Shown piece by piece: positions 15,978 through 24,850 of a DNA stretch of 40,785 nt. This DNA is from a virus. The translations under genes were made by a program, and so were the position numbers. How positions within the stretch are numbered: position 1 is the first letter of the stretch; the number at the start of each line of letters is the position of its first letter. The stretch is taken from IMG/VR virus record IMGVR_UViG_3300030105_000968, positions 1 to 40,785 of that record. One strand, given 5' to 3'. The notes beneath the pieces are model-generated. The model ran no database searches, was not told where the DNA came from, and was given only the letters and a program-made list of their open reading frames with translations.

Positions 15978-16440
15978 TTTGATTCACCTTTGCGAATTCA
16001 TAGAATGGAGCTTTACCTACCCCATAGTTAGGGTTCAGATAAATCATTTGGAAGCCAAGCCATTGAAGCCATCTAATGGCTCTGTGGTTATCAGCGTGTA
16101 CATAATTCACTAGGACTTGGTAATCTGTTTCAATTGTTGTAAGCCACTTTTTGCATTCACGCCTGAACTGACCAGCGTACTGGTAGATGCCTGCGCTGCC
16201 TAACATCCAAGGGACTCCTAGAAAATCCTGGCTTGCCATTACTACACCGAACATTGCAAATGGAACATCATCCTCATCAACAGCAACATAGGCTGTATCA
16301 GAGGCGTTAAAGGATAATGTCAGGGCCGTTACTGGCCCATATCCACAGGAGAGTTTTAGCTCATTCTTATCTGCCTGACGCAAGCGCGGGCCTAGCGTAT
16401 TACAATCATTTAATTTTGCTGGCCTAACGCGAGCTACCAT
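15970..16440 (-). CDS. T7 gp13-like (GNAT-fold, DUF2833-type) virion-associated protein
   Basis: This 156-aa protein begins MVARVRPAKLNDCNTLGPRL, reads like an acetyltransferase-fold protein throughout (TAYVAVDEDDVPFAMFGVVM in the centre, VLVNYVHADNHRAIRWLQWL near the end followed by GF) and matches the family that includes T7 gp13, a small protein needed for normal virion core assembly. The typical acetyl-CoA loop (R/QxxGxG/A) is not evident, so catalysis is doubtful. It follows the tail tube B gene directly and overlaps the gp14-like gene, as in T7 (12-13-14). Confidence 0.82.
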   Translation of the reverse strand: MVARVRPAKLNDCNTLGPRLRQADKNELKLSCGYGPVTALTLSFNASDTAYVAVDEDDVPFAMFGVVMASQDFLGVPWMLGSAGIYQYAGQFRRECKKWLTTIETDYQVLVNYVHADNHRAIRWLQWLGFQMIYLNPNYGVGKAPFYEFAKVNQNV

Positions 16441-18651
16441 TTAGATTCTCCTAGATTTCGTAGTGTAGTAGCCTGTCCACTCTGCTGATTGGAAGGCTGA
16501 AGGGTAGTGAGTGTTGTTGGTAACCTTCACTGTCAGTCGGTCATTTTTACATTGAAGTGGGAACGTAAACCCACCGGACACTTCGTTCACTTGTCCAAGT
16601 GTTTGAAGTCCTATTGGAGGACCTGAAAAGGAATAGGTATGTGACACACCTTGTGAGATTGTTTCAACATTAAAGTGACCAGTGTCCTCATAAAGAACAG
16701 AGAACTTACGCATCTGCAATCGTCCTGAAGTATCAGTCAACTGACTTCCACCAAGACCTTGTGTGCGTTTGTATTGAGTTGAGAATGTGTACGCCATTGT
16801 GTAGGGGTAACCCACATAATTTGTACCGTCTACAGTCACAAGACTCTGACCAGTTGCTTTAGTAGAACTCGCTTGAAGTGAATCCAAGTACACCATCTTT
16901 CCTGTGGATGTCACTTTAGGAGATTCCTGTAGTTGCATCTTCTCAAGCATTATTGAAGTTCCACGTTGTATAAGCCAATAGGCTGTGGACTCAATAACTG
17001 ACAGGTTTAAGATACGGTCAGCACTGGGGAATTCCCATTTAGACCAAGACATCTGAAGTGCCTGACCATCACGTCTAAGATATTTATAGACATAACAAGT
17101 TGGTGAAGTGTGTGCACCATCAGTCAACACAAATATCATGTCTTCGTTAGTGTTTGAGACTAGGGCTGTAGCCTTCCCTTTTATATAACGAGAGACATTG
17201 AGGGTCGCATCAATAGCAACATTAGACGAAGTATCTGCTTGCACGAAGAACTCACGAACACCTGCGAAACCTTCACGATTAGTGGCGAAGTAAACATACT
17301 CACCAGCACCAACGGGACTTGCTTGTAAACTTGATTCATATTCAGTCGTCTGATTTATGGACACAGTCGCTGGAGTCAATGAGTCGCCAGCATTCAACAT
17401 GAACTGGGTCTGGTCAGAGAATAGCAGGAGTGTCTCGTTAAACGGAATCGCATGGCGAAGTATGGATACTTTGGTGTGACTAACAGATACATCAATTGGG
17501 TCAGTGTCTAATATAGTAGTCACTGTCTCAGCGTAGAACTTAAAGTAAGCACCAGAGCGACTGAGGATTACGTTCTCATCTGAAATCACACCTAAGCGAT
17601 TTCGGTGGAAGAACACATCATTGATTTTCTTACCGACAAAGGAAGGGTCTGGTGAAGATACATCATCACCTACAGCGCGCCCATCCCAAGCATTATTTGT
17701 GAAGGTGAACGTGCCATTAGCATTGCTCACTAACTTCCAAGGCAGCTTAGAATTGTCTAGGGTCGTGTCTTTACCTTCTGCTACAGTTTCCTTCCAATAA
17801 CCTTGAGCATCATCACCTGCTACATATTCAACGTAGTAGTTATCAGCCTCAGAATTCTGCTCTCCATTTATCTTCATCTTCATGCCATTGAAGGCACGTC
17901 TTGGTAAATCAGAGAAGGTCTGGATGGAACCCTTTGCGCCTATCAAGGCTTGGTTACCGAAGGAGTCTTCAGTCCGTAGAGTAAAGTCATTACCATCTGT
18001 GCGTTGGATTCGGATAGCAGAGCCATCCCATGTAATCGTGTAGACAGAACCTAAGTTAGCCACTAATTGAGTAGCCAGTTGGTTGGCAATGTTGTTGGTC
18101 TTTAACTGAGATTTAACATCGTCTGCAGTTGTGTATGAAGCTCTTTGAACATCGTCCAGATATATCTTGTAGTCAGTAGCGTAGTTGCCCTGCTTACAGT
18201 GGACTATAGCTTCAGGCCAAGCAGGTGTTGATGTGCTGGCAATGACCGCAGTGGCCACAGATTTGTTCAGTATAAAGGTGTAGTCAGCAACTGTTACAGC
18301 CTTGAAATCGCTCATCGCGTTTCCAGTGGCTAGATAACCATATCCTGCTGGTGTAGCAACTGTCTTCTCTGCACCAGCAAAATCAAACACTCTCAAACTT
18401 GTATTATTAGCAATTACAATATAACGCTCTGTAATATCTCGGTTGATAATGTGTATGAAGTAGTTACCATTTGCTACAGCATTGGTCAGTAAAGTTGCCA
18501 AGTATTCTGTTGGTGGTCTTTTGCGTAAACCACTTATAATTGAACTGAAAGCATTGACCTGTTCCTCTCCTTGAGAGTTAAGGCGGAGGCTTGCAGATTG
18601 TTGGGAAACTCCATTAGCGAGGTTCGGTATTGAACTGCTTACAAGTGCCAT
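16441..18651 (-). CDS. Tail tubular protein B (T7 gp12-like), 736 aa
   Basis: Size and place between tail tube A and the core proteins match T7 gp12 (794 aa), the nozzle of the short tail. The start MALVSSSIPNLANGVSQQSA with SLRLNSQGEEQVNAFSSIIS and GLRKRPPTEYLA is the highly conserved opening of this family. The body is beta-rich, with FVGKKINDVFFHRNRLGVIS and ENVILSRSGAYFKFYAETVT, also conserved. The start has RBS GAGGTAATCT inside the 3-bp gap after the tail tube A stop. It would assemble on gp11 rings below the portal. Confidence 0.95.
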   Translation of the reverse strand: MALVSSSIPNLANGVSQQSASLRLNSQGEEQVNAFSSIISGLRKRPPTEYLATLLTNAVANGNYFIHIINRDITERYIVIANNTSLRVFDFAGAEKTVATPAGYGYLATGNAMSDFKAVTVADYTFILNKSVATAVIASTSTPAWPEAIVHCKQGNYATDYKIYLDDVQRASYTTADDVKSQLKTNNIANQLATQLVANLGSVYTITWDGSAIRIQRTDGNDFTLRTEDSFGNQALIGAKGSIQTFSDLPRRAFNGMKMKINGEQNSEADNYYVEYVAGDDAQGYWKETVAEGKDTTLDNSKLPWKLVSNANGTFTFTNNAWDGRAVGDDVSSPDPSFVGKKINDVFFHRNRLGVISDENVILSRSGAYFKFYAETVTTILDTDPIDVSVSHTKVSILRHAIPFNETLLLFSDQTQFMLNAGDSLTPATVSINQTTEYESSLQASPVGAGEYVYFATNREGFAGVREFFVQADTSSNVAIDATLNVSRYIKGKATALVSNTNEDMIFVLTDGAHTSPTCYVYKYLRRDGQALQMSWSKWEFPSADRILNLSVIESTAYWLIQRGTSIMLEKMQLQESPKVTSTGKMVYLDSLQASSTKATGQSLVTVDGTNYVGYPYTMAYTFSTQYKRTQGLGGSQLTDTSGRLQMRKFSVLYEDTGHFNVETISQGVSHTYSFSGPPIGLQTLGQVNEVSGGFTFPLQCKNDRLTVKVTNNTHYPSAFQSAEWTGYYTTKSRRI

Positions 18652-18654
18652 AGA

Positions 18655-19233
18655 TTACCTCGTTAATATTCGGGAAACGTCAGTGTTGCCTGTCAGTATA
18701 TTGAAGTCAGAGTTCTCAGATTCCATAAGACGGAGTGTCGTGAGTGCTTGATATTCATCTTCACGATGCATTGAATGTAAAGTTTCAGAGCCTAATACTC
18801 TGTCTTGGAATACACGCGCTGCTCGTAGAGCAATGTAATGACGTGCTGCCTCTGTTGTTTCATTAAAGGCTAGCAATAGAATGAGGCTACATTTCAGTGT
18901 TTTTGTGAAAGTGTAGGTGTGAGCTTTACGGTCATATGCACGTAAGCCTCGTTGTACTAAGTCAATATCATGGTGTGTTGAAGACGTGTCCACTGACAAC
19001 GTGTTAACAGGTAATGATAAGTTATTGTTTAGGTCAGGGACCAATGGGTAATCATGTTCAGTATTGAAAAGCCACCCTTGTGTTTGTACTTCACGGCTTA
19101 CATCTCTCAAAATAGAGACAGCAGTGAGTGCATCCACAGAAGTCATATTGACCAATGTATTTACAGGTGCTTCACCAATCGTATTCAACATGGTGTTGAC
19201 TGCTTCTAGTTCAGTCGTGAGATTTAATGACAT
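18655..19233 (-). CDS. Tail tubular protein A (T7 gp11-like), 192 aa
   Basis: The 192-aa product has the T7 gp11 opening (LELEAVNTMLNTIGEAPVNT-like: TELEAVNTMLNTIGEAPVNT) and the LRDVSREVQTQGWLFNTEHD segment, then ALRAARVFQDRVLGSE near the end. These are the conserved words of the adaptor ring that sits between portal and nozzle. Length is the same as T7 gp11 (196 aa). It is the first gene after the strong terminator that follows the capsid gene, with its own RBS (AAAAGGACACGGT before the ATG). Confidence 0.95.
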   Translation of the reverse strand: MSLNLTTELEAVNTMLNTIGEAPVNTLVNMTSVDALTAVSILRDVSREVQTQGWLFNTEHDYPLVPDLNNNLSLPVNTLSVDTSSTHHDIDLVQRGLRAYDRKAHTYTFTKTLKCSLILLLAFNETTEAARHYIALRAARVFQDRVLGSETLHSMHREDEYQALTTLRLMESENSDFNILTGNTDVSRILTR

Positions 19234-19249
19234 ACCGTGTCCTTTAAAA

Positions 19250-19279
19250 AGTAAAAAAAAGGGAACCGAAGTTCCCTTT
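19250..19279 (-). terminator. Strong terminator after the capsid gene (T-phi counterpart)
   Basis: On the minus strand a 9-bp stem AAAGGGAAC/GTTCCCTTT with a TTCG loop is followed directly by eight T. It is the most convincing terminator in the window. T7 places its T-phi terminator at the same point, after gene 10, which boosts capsid over tail expression. Confidence 0.93.
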
Positions 19280-19300
19280 GTGACTACCTAAAGGCAGTTC

Positions 19301-20236
19301 CTAGTTAATCTTAATTTCAATTGCAGATTCTGGACGTAGAATACCGCTGCCCATTGCATACTTAGCAACGAACAAAGTGCCTTGACGGCGAATGTCATAC
19401 TCAGACTCAAGTGCAAGGTCCATCAACTTAACAGTACCAATAGCAGAAGAGTGGAATACCACAGCCTTAGTCTTAGAGAAGTCACCGTGGTAAGTGTTGT
19501 TCTCACCTGTAACAGCAGATTGGTTTCCAGTTGGAATGTGGTTAGACATTACAATCGCAATACCTGCTACACGGATTACCTTGGCATCAGCATAGACACC
19601 AGCACCACCCCAATCTTTGTTCATTATTGTAGTGTCTTGTGCTAGCTTGTAGTACATGGCTGGAGATACAACAGCAACACGGCCATCAGATGGAATGTCT
19701 TTAGCATCCATCGCTTCAGCAGCTTCAAACAAAGCGGTGATGATTAATGCTGCAGTGCTATAGTTAGCCTTAGAAATCTGTAGGCCAGCTTTGCCAGAAC
19801 TTGTGATAGTCTCAGCACCACGGGCAGCTTGTACTACCATGCGTAGAGCATTCTTATCAAAGGTGTTGGCCAATGCATTACCTAACTCAGAAGTATATGT
19901 GGCGCGAACATCGTAGTGATTTTTCGCCTCCTCAATATTGCTTATGAAGGCAGGTGCTACAAGGAGTTCATCGACAGTGATGATTTTCTCAGCGTGTTTA
20001 ACTTCACCACCAAGAATCTCAGCACCAACCACATGGTAAGCTGCAGATGCAGTGCCCATGACAGGGAAAGAAGCTGACTTGCCGTTAGTGATAGTACGGG
20101 TCTGGTGTAAACCCATCATAATGTTCTTTTCTTCGAACTGAGTGATGACTTCACCAGCGAATAATTTTAGGAACAGTGCGCTCGTTGAGCCTGAGCCATT
20201 GACTTGTCCTAAATTTGATACAGTTGCGTTACTCAT
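19301..20236 (-). CDS. Major capsid protein (T7 gp10-like), 311 aa
   Basis: The 311-aa protein sits between scaffold and tail tube A, as gene 10 does in T7. The sequence shows an N-terminal flexible part (MSNATVSNLGQVNGSGST), then ALFLKLFAGEVITQFEEKNI and the helix-strand pattern of HK97-fold capsids of T7-like marine phages (GKSASFPVMGTASAAYHVVG; GRVAVVSPAMYYKL; FVAKYAMGSGILRPESAIEI). It would form the icosahedral shell. There is no obvious frameshift signal for a longer minor form like T7 10B, because the terminator follows the stop closely. RBS: the AGGAAATATTTAA stretch before the ATG. Confidence 0.95.
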   Translation of the reverse strand: MSNATVSNLGQVNGSGSTSALFLKLFAGEVITQFEEKNIMMGLHQTRTITNGKSASFPVMGTASAAYHVVGAEILGGEVKHAEKIITVDELLVAPAFISNIEEAKNHYDVRATYTSELGNALANTFDKNALRMVVQAARGAETITSSGKAGLQISKANYSTAALIITALFEAAEAMDAKDIPSDGRVAVVSPAMYYKLAQDTTIMNKDWGGAGVYADAKVIRVAGIAIVMSNHIPTGNQSAVTGENNTYHGDFSKTKAVVFHSSAIGTVKLMDLALESEYDIRRQGTLFVAKYAMGSGILRPESAIEIKIN

Positions 20237-20380
20237 TTAAATATTTCCTAATAAAGAGGATTGAAGTTTCAAGTTGTTTTGTTCCTTGAGGCTTCAGCAC
20301 TCAATAACCTCCCACAGCGTTGTCCCCCTCAAGGGCGCAGTTTCTTTGTCATTAATAGCTTTGGGCTTTTGGAATAGGTT

Positions 20381-20403
20381 GCCCCCCTGTTAGTTGAGGG
20401 GGC
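20381..20403. terminator. C/G-rich hairpin between scaffold and capsid genes
   Basis: GCCCCC pairs with GGGGGC across an 11-base loop just below the scaffold stop codon. On the minus strand no T-run follows, so it is more likely an mRNA structure or processing site than a true terminator. The remainder of the 20237-20412 gap shows a second small hairpin (CCC-TTGA-GGG near 20325) and no gene. T7 has a promoter and an RNase III site in this interval; I see no copy of the recurring phage motif here. Confidence 0.4.
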
Positions 20404-20412
20404 TTTGTTGTG

Positions 20413-21201
20413 TTACAGAATTGATGAATTTGAAAGCCTGTTCTGTACGCTATTGCGGAATGCTGAGTCCTTCGCATAACGAGGGTCCCTCATTGCTTCC
20501 GTCAACTGAGCTACACTTTCAAATCGGCCACCTGCATTTGCAGCAGTAGTGTCGCCACTAATTAACTTAGGGTCACTACCGTTGGCCGCTTGATAACGTG
20601 CTTTCAAACCATGTACAGTCATCTGAATCTGGTCAGTGTCTCCACTGTTCATGGTCTTGTTGTATGAATCTACTTCACCAGCCGTTAGGTTCGTACTTGC
20701 CCATCCCATCATGGTTCCGTAAGCTTCTTCACCACCAACACTATCGAACATAGTTGCTCGTAATGATGTGGCTAGTTGCTCTTGGCCAGCGATGTATGAG
20801 TCCACGACTTCACGGGGAATTCCTGACTTAGCCAGTGAATCATAGGTGTCATCAGTTAGACCCTGATTTGCTTGGTACTCCGTCTGGAGTGAATCAAAGT
20901 CTAAACCTGCGTTCTCAACTGCTTCTTCTGCAGAATCGGTTGGAATCTCTGTCTCAGGGGTTGCAGGGGTATCTGCACTCTCTCCGCTGGACATCTTCTT
21001 TTCCAATGCTGCATAGGACTTAGCTAAGTCTTCAGGTGTTTTGAACTTTTCAGGTAACCACTCAGGCCTATCATCCGCTGGGGTTTCAAGGTTCTCCTGT
21101 ACAGGTTCAGTTGTTGCGCCTTCCGCCTTAGCCACCATTGCATCAATATGCTCTTGTGAATCAGGTTGTGGTTCTTGCTTAATTGTTACTGTTTCTACCA
21201 T
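20413..21201 (-). CDS. Capsid assembly scaffold protein (T7 gp9-like), 262 aa
   Basis: The product is very acidic and Glu/Thr/Pro-rich at the N-terminus (KQEPQPDSQEHIDAMVAKAE; PVQENLETPADDRPEWLPEK followed by FKTPEDLAKSYAALEKK). That EWLPEKF.TPEDLAKSYxxLE block is conserved among scaffolds of T7-like phages. The C-terminal half is helical and ends RYAKDSAFRNSVQNRLSNS, the part that would contact the shell. It lies between portal and capsid genes, the gene 9 position, and its ATG overlaps the portal stop (TAATG). The protein would be expelled as the head matures. Confidence 0.92.
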   Translation of the reverse strand: MVETVTIKQEPQPDSQEHIDAMVAKAEGATTEPVQENLETPADDRPEWLPEKFKTPEDLAKSYAALEKKMSSGESADTPATPETEIPTDSAEEAVENAGLDFDSLQTEYQANQGLTDDTYDSLAKSGIPREVVDSYIAGQEQLATSLRATMFDSVGGEEAYGTMMGWASTNLTAGEVDSYNKTMNSGDTDQIQMTVHGLKARYQAANGSDPKLISGDTTAANAGGRFESVAQLTEAMRDPRYAKDSAFRNSVQNRLSNSSIL

Positions 21202-22748
21202 TATTGTTCTTCATTTCCTTGGGGTTGTTGTTGAGCCATCATTTGTTCTTTAACAGCATCAAATGCTTGGGGAGCTAATTGCTGCCCTGTTTGTTGCATC
21301 TGAGCTTGCTGCATTTCTTGGTTCATCTCTTCTTCTGTCTTAATCAAACCCTTCATATCAATACCTAATGAAGTTCCCACACGGGAGATATAGTCTCCAA
21401 TATTCATGTGCTTCATAAGTGTCTCTGGGCCTAACTGACTGAGTTGCTCCAACATGGCTGCTAGTTTATTTAAGTCATGCCCACGGCCTAGTGCTTCAAG
21501 GCCAGTGGTTATTGTTGGTTGGACGATACCTTTGGGAAGAGCAGGCACTTTGCGTTGCTTCTGCATCTGTAAAAGTAATCGGTTCACTAAAGGAAGCTGG
21601 AATTCCTGAGACAGGATTGAGTAGATACCACCAAGGGCATCTTCTAATTCACCTGCCATGTAACGAATTTCTTCAGCGGTCACACGTTCAGCATTGCGCT
21701 GTACTGATGAGTTCATTAAGAAGGCGTAAGCTAAACGCTCTTTGATTTCCTGTGCAGTTTGGAATGCAATTTGGAAGTCGCCTTGCTTCTGAACTTGTAG
21801 CGTACTTACATCAGCAGCATCACCCTCACGGATTGCTCCATTAGGTGCTTCAGCTAATACACGCGCACGGGTTGTGCCATTTGGTCGGACTAGGAATAAG
21901 ACTTTAGCTGAGGCTGCAGAGCCTTCAACAATTGCTTGTGTCAAAGTCTCAAGTGACTTCAAGTCACCTAGATATTCTTCAACATAACCGCGTCCCCAAG
22001 ATTCCCCGTCAATGCGAGAGAGTCGTAAAGGAATCCAAGGGGTCTTTTCTAAGGGGTATGTGCCTTCAGAATTTGGCACTTCTTTCCCTTTAAGCTCTTG
22101 GCTCACTTTCCAATTCTTTCCATCACGGATGACACGGGTGTAAAGCTGTACTGATTCATGGCCATAACCATCATCTTTGTCAGGGTCCATGTCACACAGC
22201 ATCTGCAATTCAGGCGTGAGTGTTTCTGGTGAGATGTCTTCTTTAGTAATCATCTCTAACGCATTACCCATAGGGTCACGTTTGATGACATACCTGTCCA
22301 TGTGGAACACACGCATACCACCTTGCTCAGGTAGATATAGCAATACGTTACCAGCCACTAACAGATGTTTTAAAGCTTCAAAGGTTGCAATGCGTACAGA
22401 GCTTGATTCAATCTCCGACATCACTGCACGTTCAATTGATGACAGTGCTTCTTCCACCTCTGCCCTAGCACCCTCTTGTTGGGTGAGTTCCTGTAACTTA
22501 AAATCATCCACTGTGAGGCGGAAGAATGGTGAGTTAGGTGGGACCAATGCTAGTAGTAATTTAGATGCGAGGTTATTTACACCACGCGCACCAATGCCTT
22601 GAAAAGGCGTATCAAATGTACTGCTAGAACTGTGTCCCGCATCAGGAACTAGAGTCGGTAGAGTTAGCTTACTGCATTCTCTCGCTCTCGTAAGGAAGGG
22701 TGTACGCTCTGTCTCCAACTTTTCATATCGCTGGTGAATAGAGGTCAT
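21201..22748 (-). CDS. Portal (head-tail connector) protein (T7 gp8-like), 515 aa
   Basis: The 515-aa product has the size and conserved opening of T7 gp8 (536 aa): RYEKLETERTPFLTRARECS followed by LTLPTLVPD, then TPFQGIGARGVNNLASKLLL and ALVPPNSPFFRLTV. The central part (RIDGESWGRGYVEEYLGDLK SLE) is also typical, and the C-terminus is Gln-rich, as in many portals. Twelve copies would form the ring at one vertex, the docking site for terminase and tail. It opens the head gene block. RBS: AGGACACT directly before the ATG. Confidence 0.96.
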   Translation of the reverse strand: MTSIHQRYEKLETERTPFLTRARECSKLTLPTLVPDAGHSSSSTFDTPFQGIGARGVNNLASKLLLALVPPNSPFFRLTVDDFKLQELTQQEGARAEVEEALSSIERAVMSEIESSSVRIATFEALKHLLVAGNVLLYLPEQGGMRVFHMDRYVIKRDPMGNALEMITKEDISPETLTPELQMLCDMDPDKDDGYGHESVQLYTRVIRDGKNWKVSQELKGKEVPNSEGTYPLEKTPWIPLRLSRIDGESWGRGYVEEYLGDLKSLETLTQAIVEGSAASAKVLFLVRPNGTTRARVLAEAPNGAIREGDAADVSTLQVQKQGDFQIAFQTAQEIKERLAYAFLMNSSVQRNAERVTAEEIRYMAGELEDALGGIYSILSQEFQLPLVNRLLLQMQKQRKVPALPKGIVQPTITTGLEALGRGHDLNKLAAMLEQLSQLGPETLMKHMNIGDYISRVGTSLGIDMKGLIKTEEEMNQEMQQAQMQQTGQQLAPQAFDAVKEQMMAQQQPQGNEEQ

Positions 22749-22754
22749 AGTGTC

Positions 22755-22964
22755 CTACCCTTTTTTAGGGATGTTAGTACCAGCATTGTAAGTACCACCA
22801 ACATTACGGGCAATCCGTAGTGAGCTAGTGCCTTTCTTTGCGGCCTTGGTTTGTGTTCGCTTGTTGTCTACATTTCCAGCAGCACCAATGCGAGGTGCAG
22901 CAGGTGCTAGGTCAGCGGGTGGTGGGGGTGCTGGGGTTGGCTTAGGGCTAGAACCAAAACACAT
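22755..22964 (-). CDS. Small proline-rich virion-associated protein, 69 aa
   Basis: A basic, proline-rich protein starting MCFGSSPKPTPAPPPPADLA with a C-terminus SSLRIARNVGGTYNAGTNIP. From memory, small proteins with the same pattern (MCFG at the start, a proline run, SLxI and GxNIP near the end) are found just before the portal gene of many marine T7-like phages and are listed as structural. A cysteine at position 2 is unusual; acylation is conceivable but there is no signal peptide. RBS GGAGCATTAATAT precedes the ATG. The stop lies 6 bp from the portal start. Confidence 0.75.
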   Translation of the reverse strand: MCFGSSPKPTPAPPPPADLAPAAPRIGAAGNVDNKRTQTKAAKKGTSSLRIARNVGGTYNAGTNIPKKG

Positions 22965-22967
22965 ATA

Positions 22968-23159
22968 TTAATGCTCCATTTGTTCAGTTTCATTCTGGGC
23001 TTCATATTGCATCCTTAATAAACGGACAACATGGACAGCACCAACATGGTGGAATATTTCACGTTCACTATCTTCAAGACGTGGAACGCAATCGGTAATT
23101 ATTTTCTCTAGATGCTCAACGAGTTCTAAAGGAATAAAGGGGAAATCAGGGGTACTCAT
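22968..23159 (-). CDS. Hypothetical protein, 63 aa
   Basis: A short, mostly helical and acidic protein (FIPLELVEHLEKIITDCVPR; HHVGAVHVVRLLRMQYEAQN). I have seen similar small proteins before the portal genes of marine podoviruses but no function is known to me. It is the first gene below the end of phoH and below the diverged fifth copy of the recurring phage motif, so it may head the structural transcription unit. The RBS is weak (GGGTTATAAACT before the ATG). Its stop is 3 bases from the next start. Confidence 0.65.
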   Translation of the reverse strand: MSTPDFPFIPLELVEHLEKIITDCVPRLEDSEREIFHHVGAVHVVRLLRMQYEAQNETEQMEH

Positions 23160-23170
23160 AGTTTATAACC

Positions 23171-23191
23171 CTTATGGGGCAACCTTTGATT
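23171..23191 (-). promoter_or_regulatory. Recurring phage element, diverged copy 5
   Basis: On the minus strand ATCAAAGGTTGCCCCATAAG overlaps the last codons and stop of phoH. It matches the core of the other copies except for one base in the core (TTGCCC instead of TTGCAC) and lacks the downstream stem seen elsewhere. Its place before the structural block is where a phage promoter would be expected. The match could partly be coincidence, because it is constrained by coding sequence. Confidence 0.35.
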
Positions 23192-23894
23192 GATTTGATT
23201 GACTTTTATCGAATGCCTTAATCCACATCTTACATTCAGCACTACGAACAACATCCTCAATACCAAATTCAATAATAGGTACAGGAAGGTTAAAGCGTTG
23301 TGCGAGGTCAATGATTGTGGACAGGCCGCTAGTGCTACGGATGTCAGATTGTTTTATGTCACCATTGATTACGATGCGACAGTTCTCACCAATTCTGGTG
23401 GTGAACATCTTCATCTCTTCTGGTGTTGTGTTCTGGGCTTCATCCATGATTACAAATGCATCACTAAAGGATGACCCACGCATGGTTTCAAACGGAGCAA
23501 CAACAATTGCACCACGCCTGATAGCGTTCTCATACGCCCCACCCATGCAGTTCTTAAGCACTTCTACCACAGGCGTAGTCCAAGGAGCCATCTTCTCTTC
23601 TATAGTGCCAGGAAAACTTCCTAAACTTCTTGACGAAGGGACATTTGGTCGAGTGAGAATTATCTTATTGATGGTTCCCTGCATATAAAGATGCGCTGCC
23701 ATTGTGCTGGCTATGTAAGTCTTACCTGTTCCAGCACAGCCCAAGCTTATGGTCTGAGTGAAGTTGTTAATAGCTTCAATGTACCTTGCTTGCATTTTAT
23801 TCTTCGGCTGGAGTGCTTTGCGAGGAGAACGCTCTTCTTCAAACTTTCCTTTAATCACACGACTAGGTTTTTGCTTACGTATTTGTCGAGACAT
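23172..23894 (-). CDS. phoH: PhoH-like P-loop ATPase
   Basis: I place the start at ATG 23894 (MSRQIRKQKPS..), 2 bases below the nrdB stop, rather than at an in-frame codon inside nrdB. The 240-aa product shows KMQARYIEAI as the N-terminal Q-like motif, Walker A GCAGTGKTY, Walker B FVIMDEAQNTTPEEM, then TRIGENCRIVINGDIKQSD, all typical of the PhoH family. PhoH-like genes are very common in marine phages; the substrate is unsettled, with ATPase, helicase and RNA-linked roles suggested for relatives. It closes the nucleotide metabolism block and precedes head genes. Length matches the short phage version of the family. Confidence 0.95.
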   Translation of the reverse strand: MSRQIRKQKPSRVIKGKFEEERSPRKALQPKNKMQARYIEAINNFTQTISLGCAGTGKTYIASTMAAHLYMQGTINKIILTRPNVPSSRSLGSFPGTIEEKMAPWTTPVVEVLKNCMGGAYENAIRRGAIVVAPFETMRGSSFSDAFVIMDEAQNTTPEEMKMFTTRIGENCRIVINGDIKQSDIRSTSGLSTIIDLAQRFNLPVPIIEFGIEDVVRSAECKMWIKAFDKSQSNQSKVAP

Positions 23895-23896
23895 GT

Positions 23897-24850
23897 TTAC
23901 CATCCCCATGAGTCACCAGACATACCGTCTGCTGAGTAGTCCGTTACGCGACCTTCAAAGAAGTTCTTGAAGCTGTCACCATTTAATACCCAATCTAGCC
24001 AAGGTAGTGGGTTCTCTTTTATATCCCAGTTGGGTTTCAATCCGAGATTCACGAGTCTCCTATCCGCTATAAACCGGATGTAATCTTTGACTTCACTTGG
24101 CGTGATACCTTCCACACCTCCCAACTCAAACGCCAAATCAATAACCTTATCTTCAAGCGCAACAGCAGTGCGGTACATCTCGTATATAGAGAGCTTGAAT
24201 TCATCTGTTACGACCTCTGGGTTTTCATTAATATAGGTACGGAATAGTTCAGTCATTCCAGCAACGTGAATAGTTTCATCACGGATTGACCACTCAACTA
24301 TCTCGCACATGCCTTTGAGCTTTCCGGTTCGTTGGAAGTTTAAGAGCATCACGAATGCAGAGAACAAACTCATGCCCTCATTACAAACAGTTTGGGCTAG
24401 AGCTTTAGCCAGCCCTTGCTTAGTGTCAGGGTCAAAGGTTTGCATGAATTCAATTTTCTCAGCCATAGCATCGTACTCAAGGAACGCTGTGTACTCAGAC
24501 TCTGGGAATCCAAGGGTGTCATTGAGCAAAGCATAAGAGCGCATGTGGATTGTCTCTCGCTGGGCGAATGACAACATCATCATCCTTGCCTCATTATTCT
24601 TAATGCGAGGAAGGAACACATCCACATAGCTACCCCCGACTATCACATCTGACTGTGTGAATAGACGGAGGATTTGGGTGATGAAGTTTTTCTCAGGTGC
24701 AGAAATCTTTCCAGACTTCCACTGAGCAACATCTTCTTGTAAGTCACATTCCCATTCACCCCAGTGTAGCTTGTCATGCTCAATTGCTTGGTTAACAAAG
24801 CTGGAATAGGAGAAGGGTTTGTATGCGAGTGACGGGGTTAATAGACTCAT
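23897..24850 (-). CDS. nrdB: Ribonucleotide reductase, class I beta subunit
   Basis: The 317-aa protein carries the complete di-metal site of class I radical subunits: D68, E99 and H102 (ETIHMRSY), E158 (CNEGM), E192 and H195 (DETIH). Tyr106 lies four residues after H102, the position of the radical tyrosine (Y122 in E. coli), so a tyrosyl radical is possible. The C-terminus MSGDSWGW ends in aromatic residues, as is typical for the tail that docks on NrdA. It supplies the radical for dNTP synthesis from host ribonucleotides. Its ATG overlaps the stop of the 88-aa gene (ATGA), which separates it from nrdA. Confidence 0.95.
   Translation of the reverse strand: MSLLTPSLAYKPFSYSSFVNQAIEHDKLHWGEWECDLQEDVAQWKSGKISAPEKNFITQILRLFTQSDVIVGGSYVDVFLPRIKNNEARMMMLSFAQRETIHMRSYALLNDTLGFPESEYTAFLEYDAMAEKIEFMQTFDPDTKQGLAKALAQTVCNEGMSLFSAFVMLLNFQRTGKLKGMCEIVEWSIRDETIHVAGMTELFRTYINENPEVVTDEFKLSIYEMYRTAVALEDKVIDLAFELGGVEGITPSEVKDYIRFIADRRLVNLGLKPNWDIKENPLPWLDWVLNGDSFKNFFEGRVTDYSADGMSGDSWGW

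Noticed and set aside
22379-22390. CAAAGGTTGCAA on the plus strand, similar to the recurring motif
   Set aside because: Opposite orientation, inside the portal coding sequence, no hairpin behind it; a chance match is more likely.
22177-22602. 141-aa plus-strand open frame inside the portal gene
   Set aside because: Antisense to a strongly conserved gene, with no sign of expression signals.
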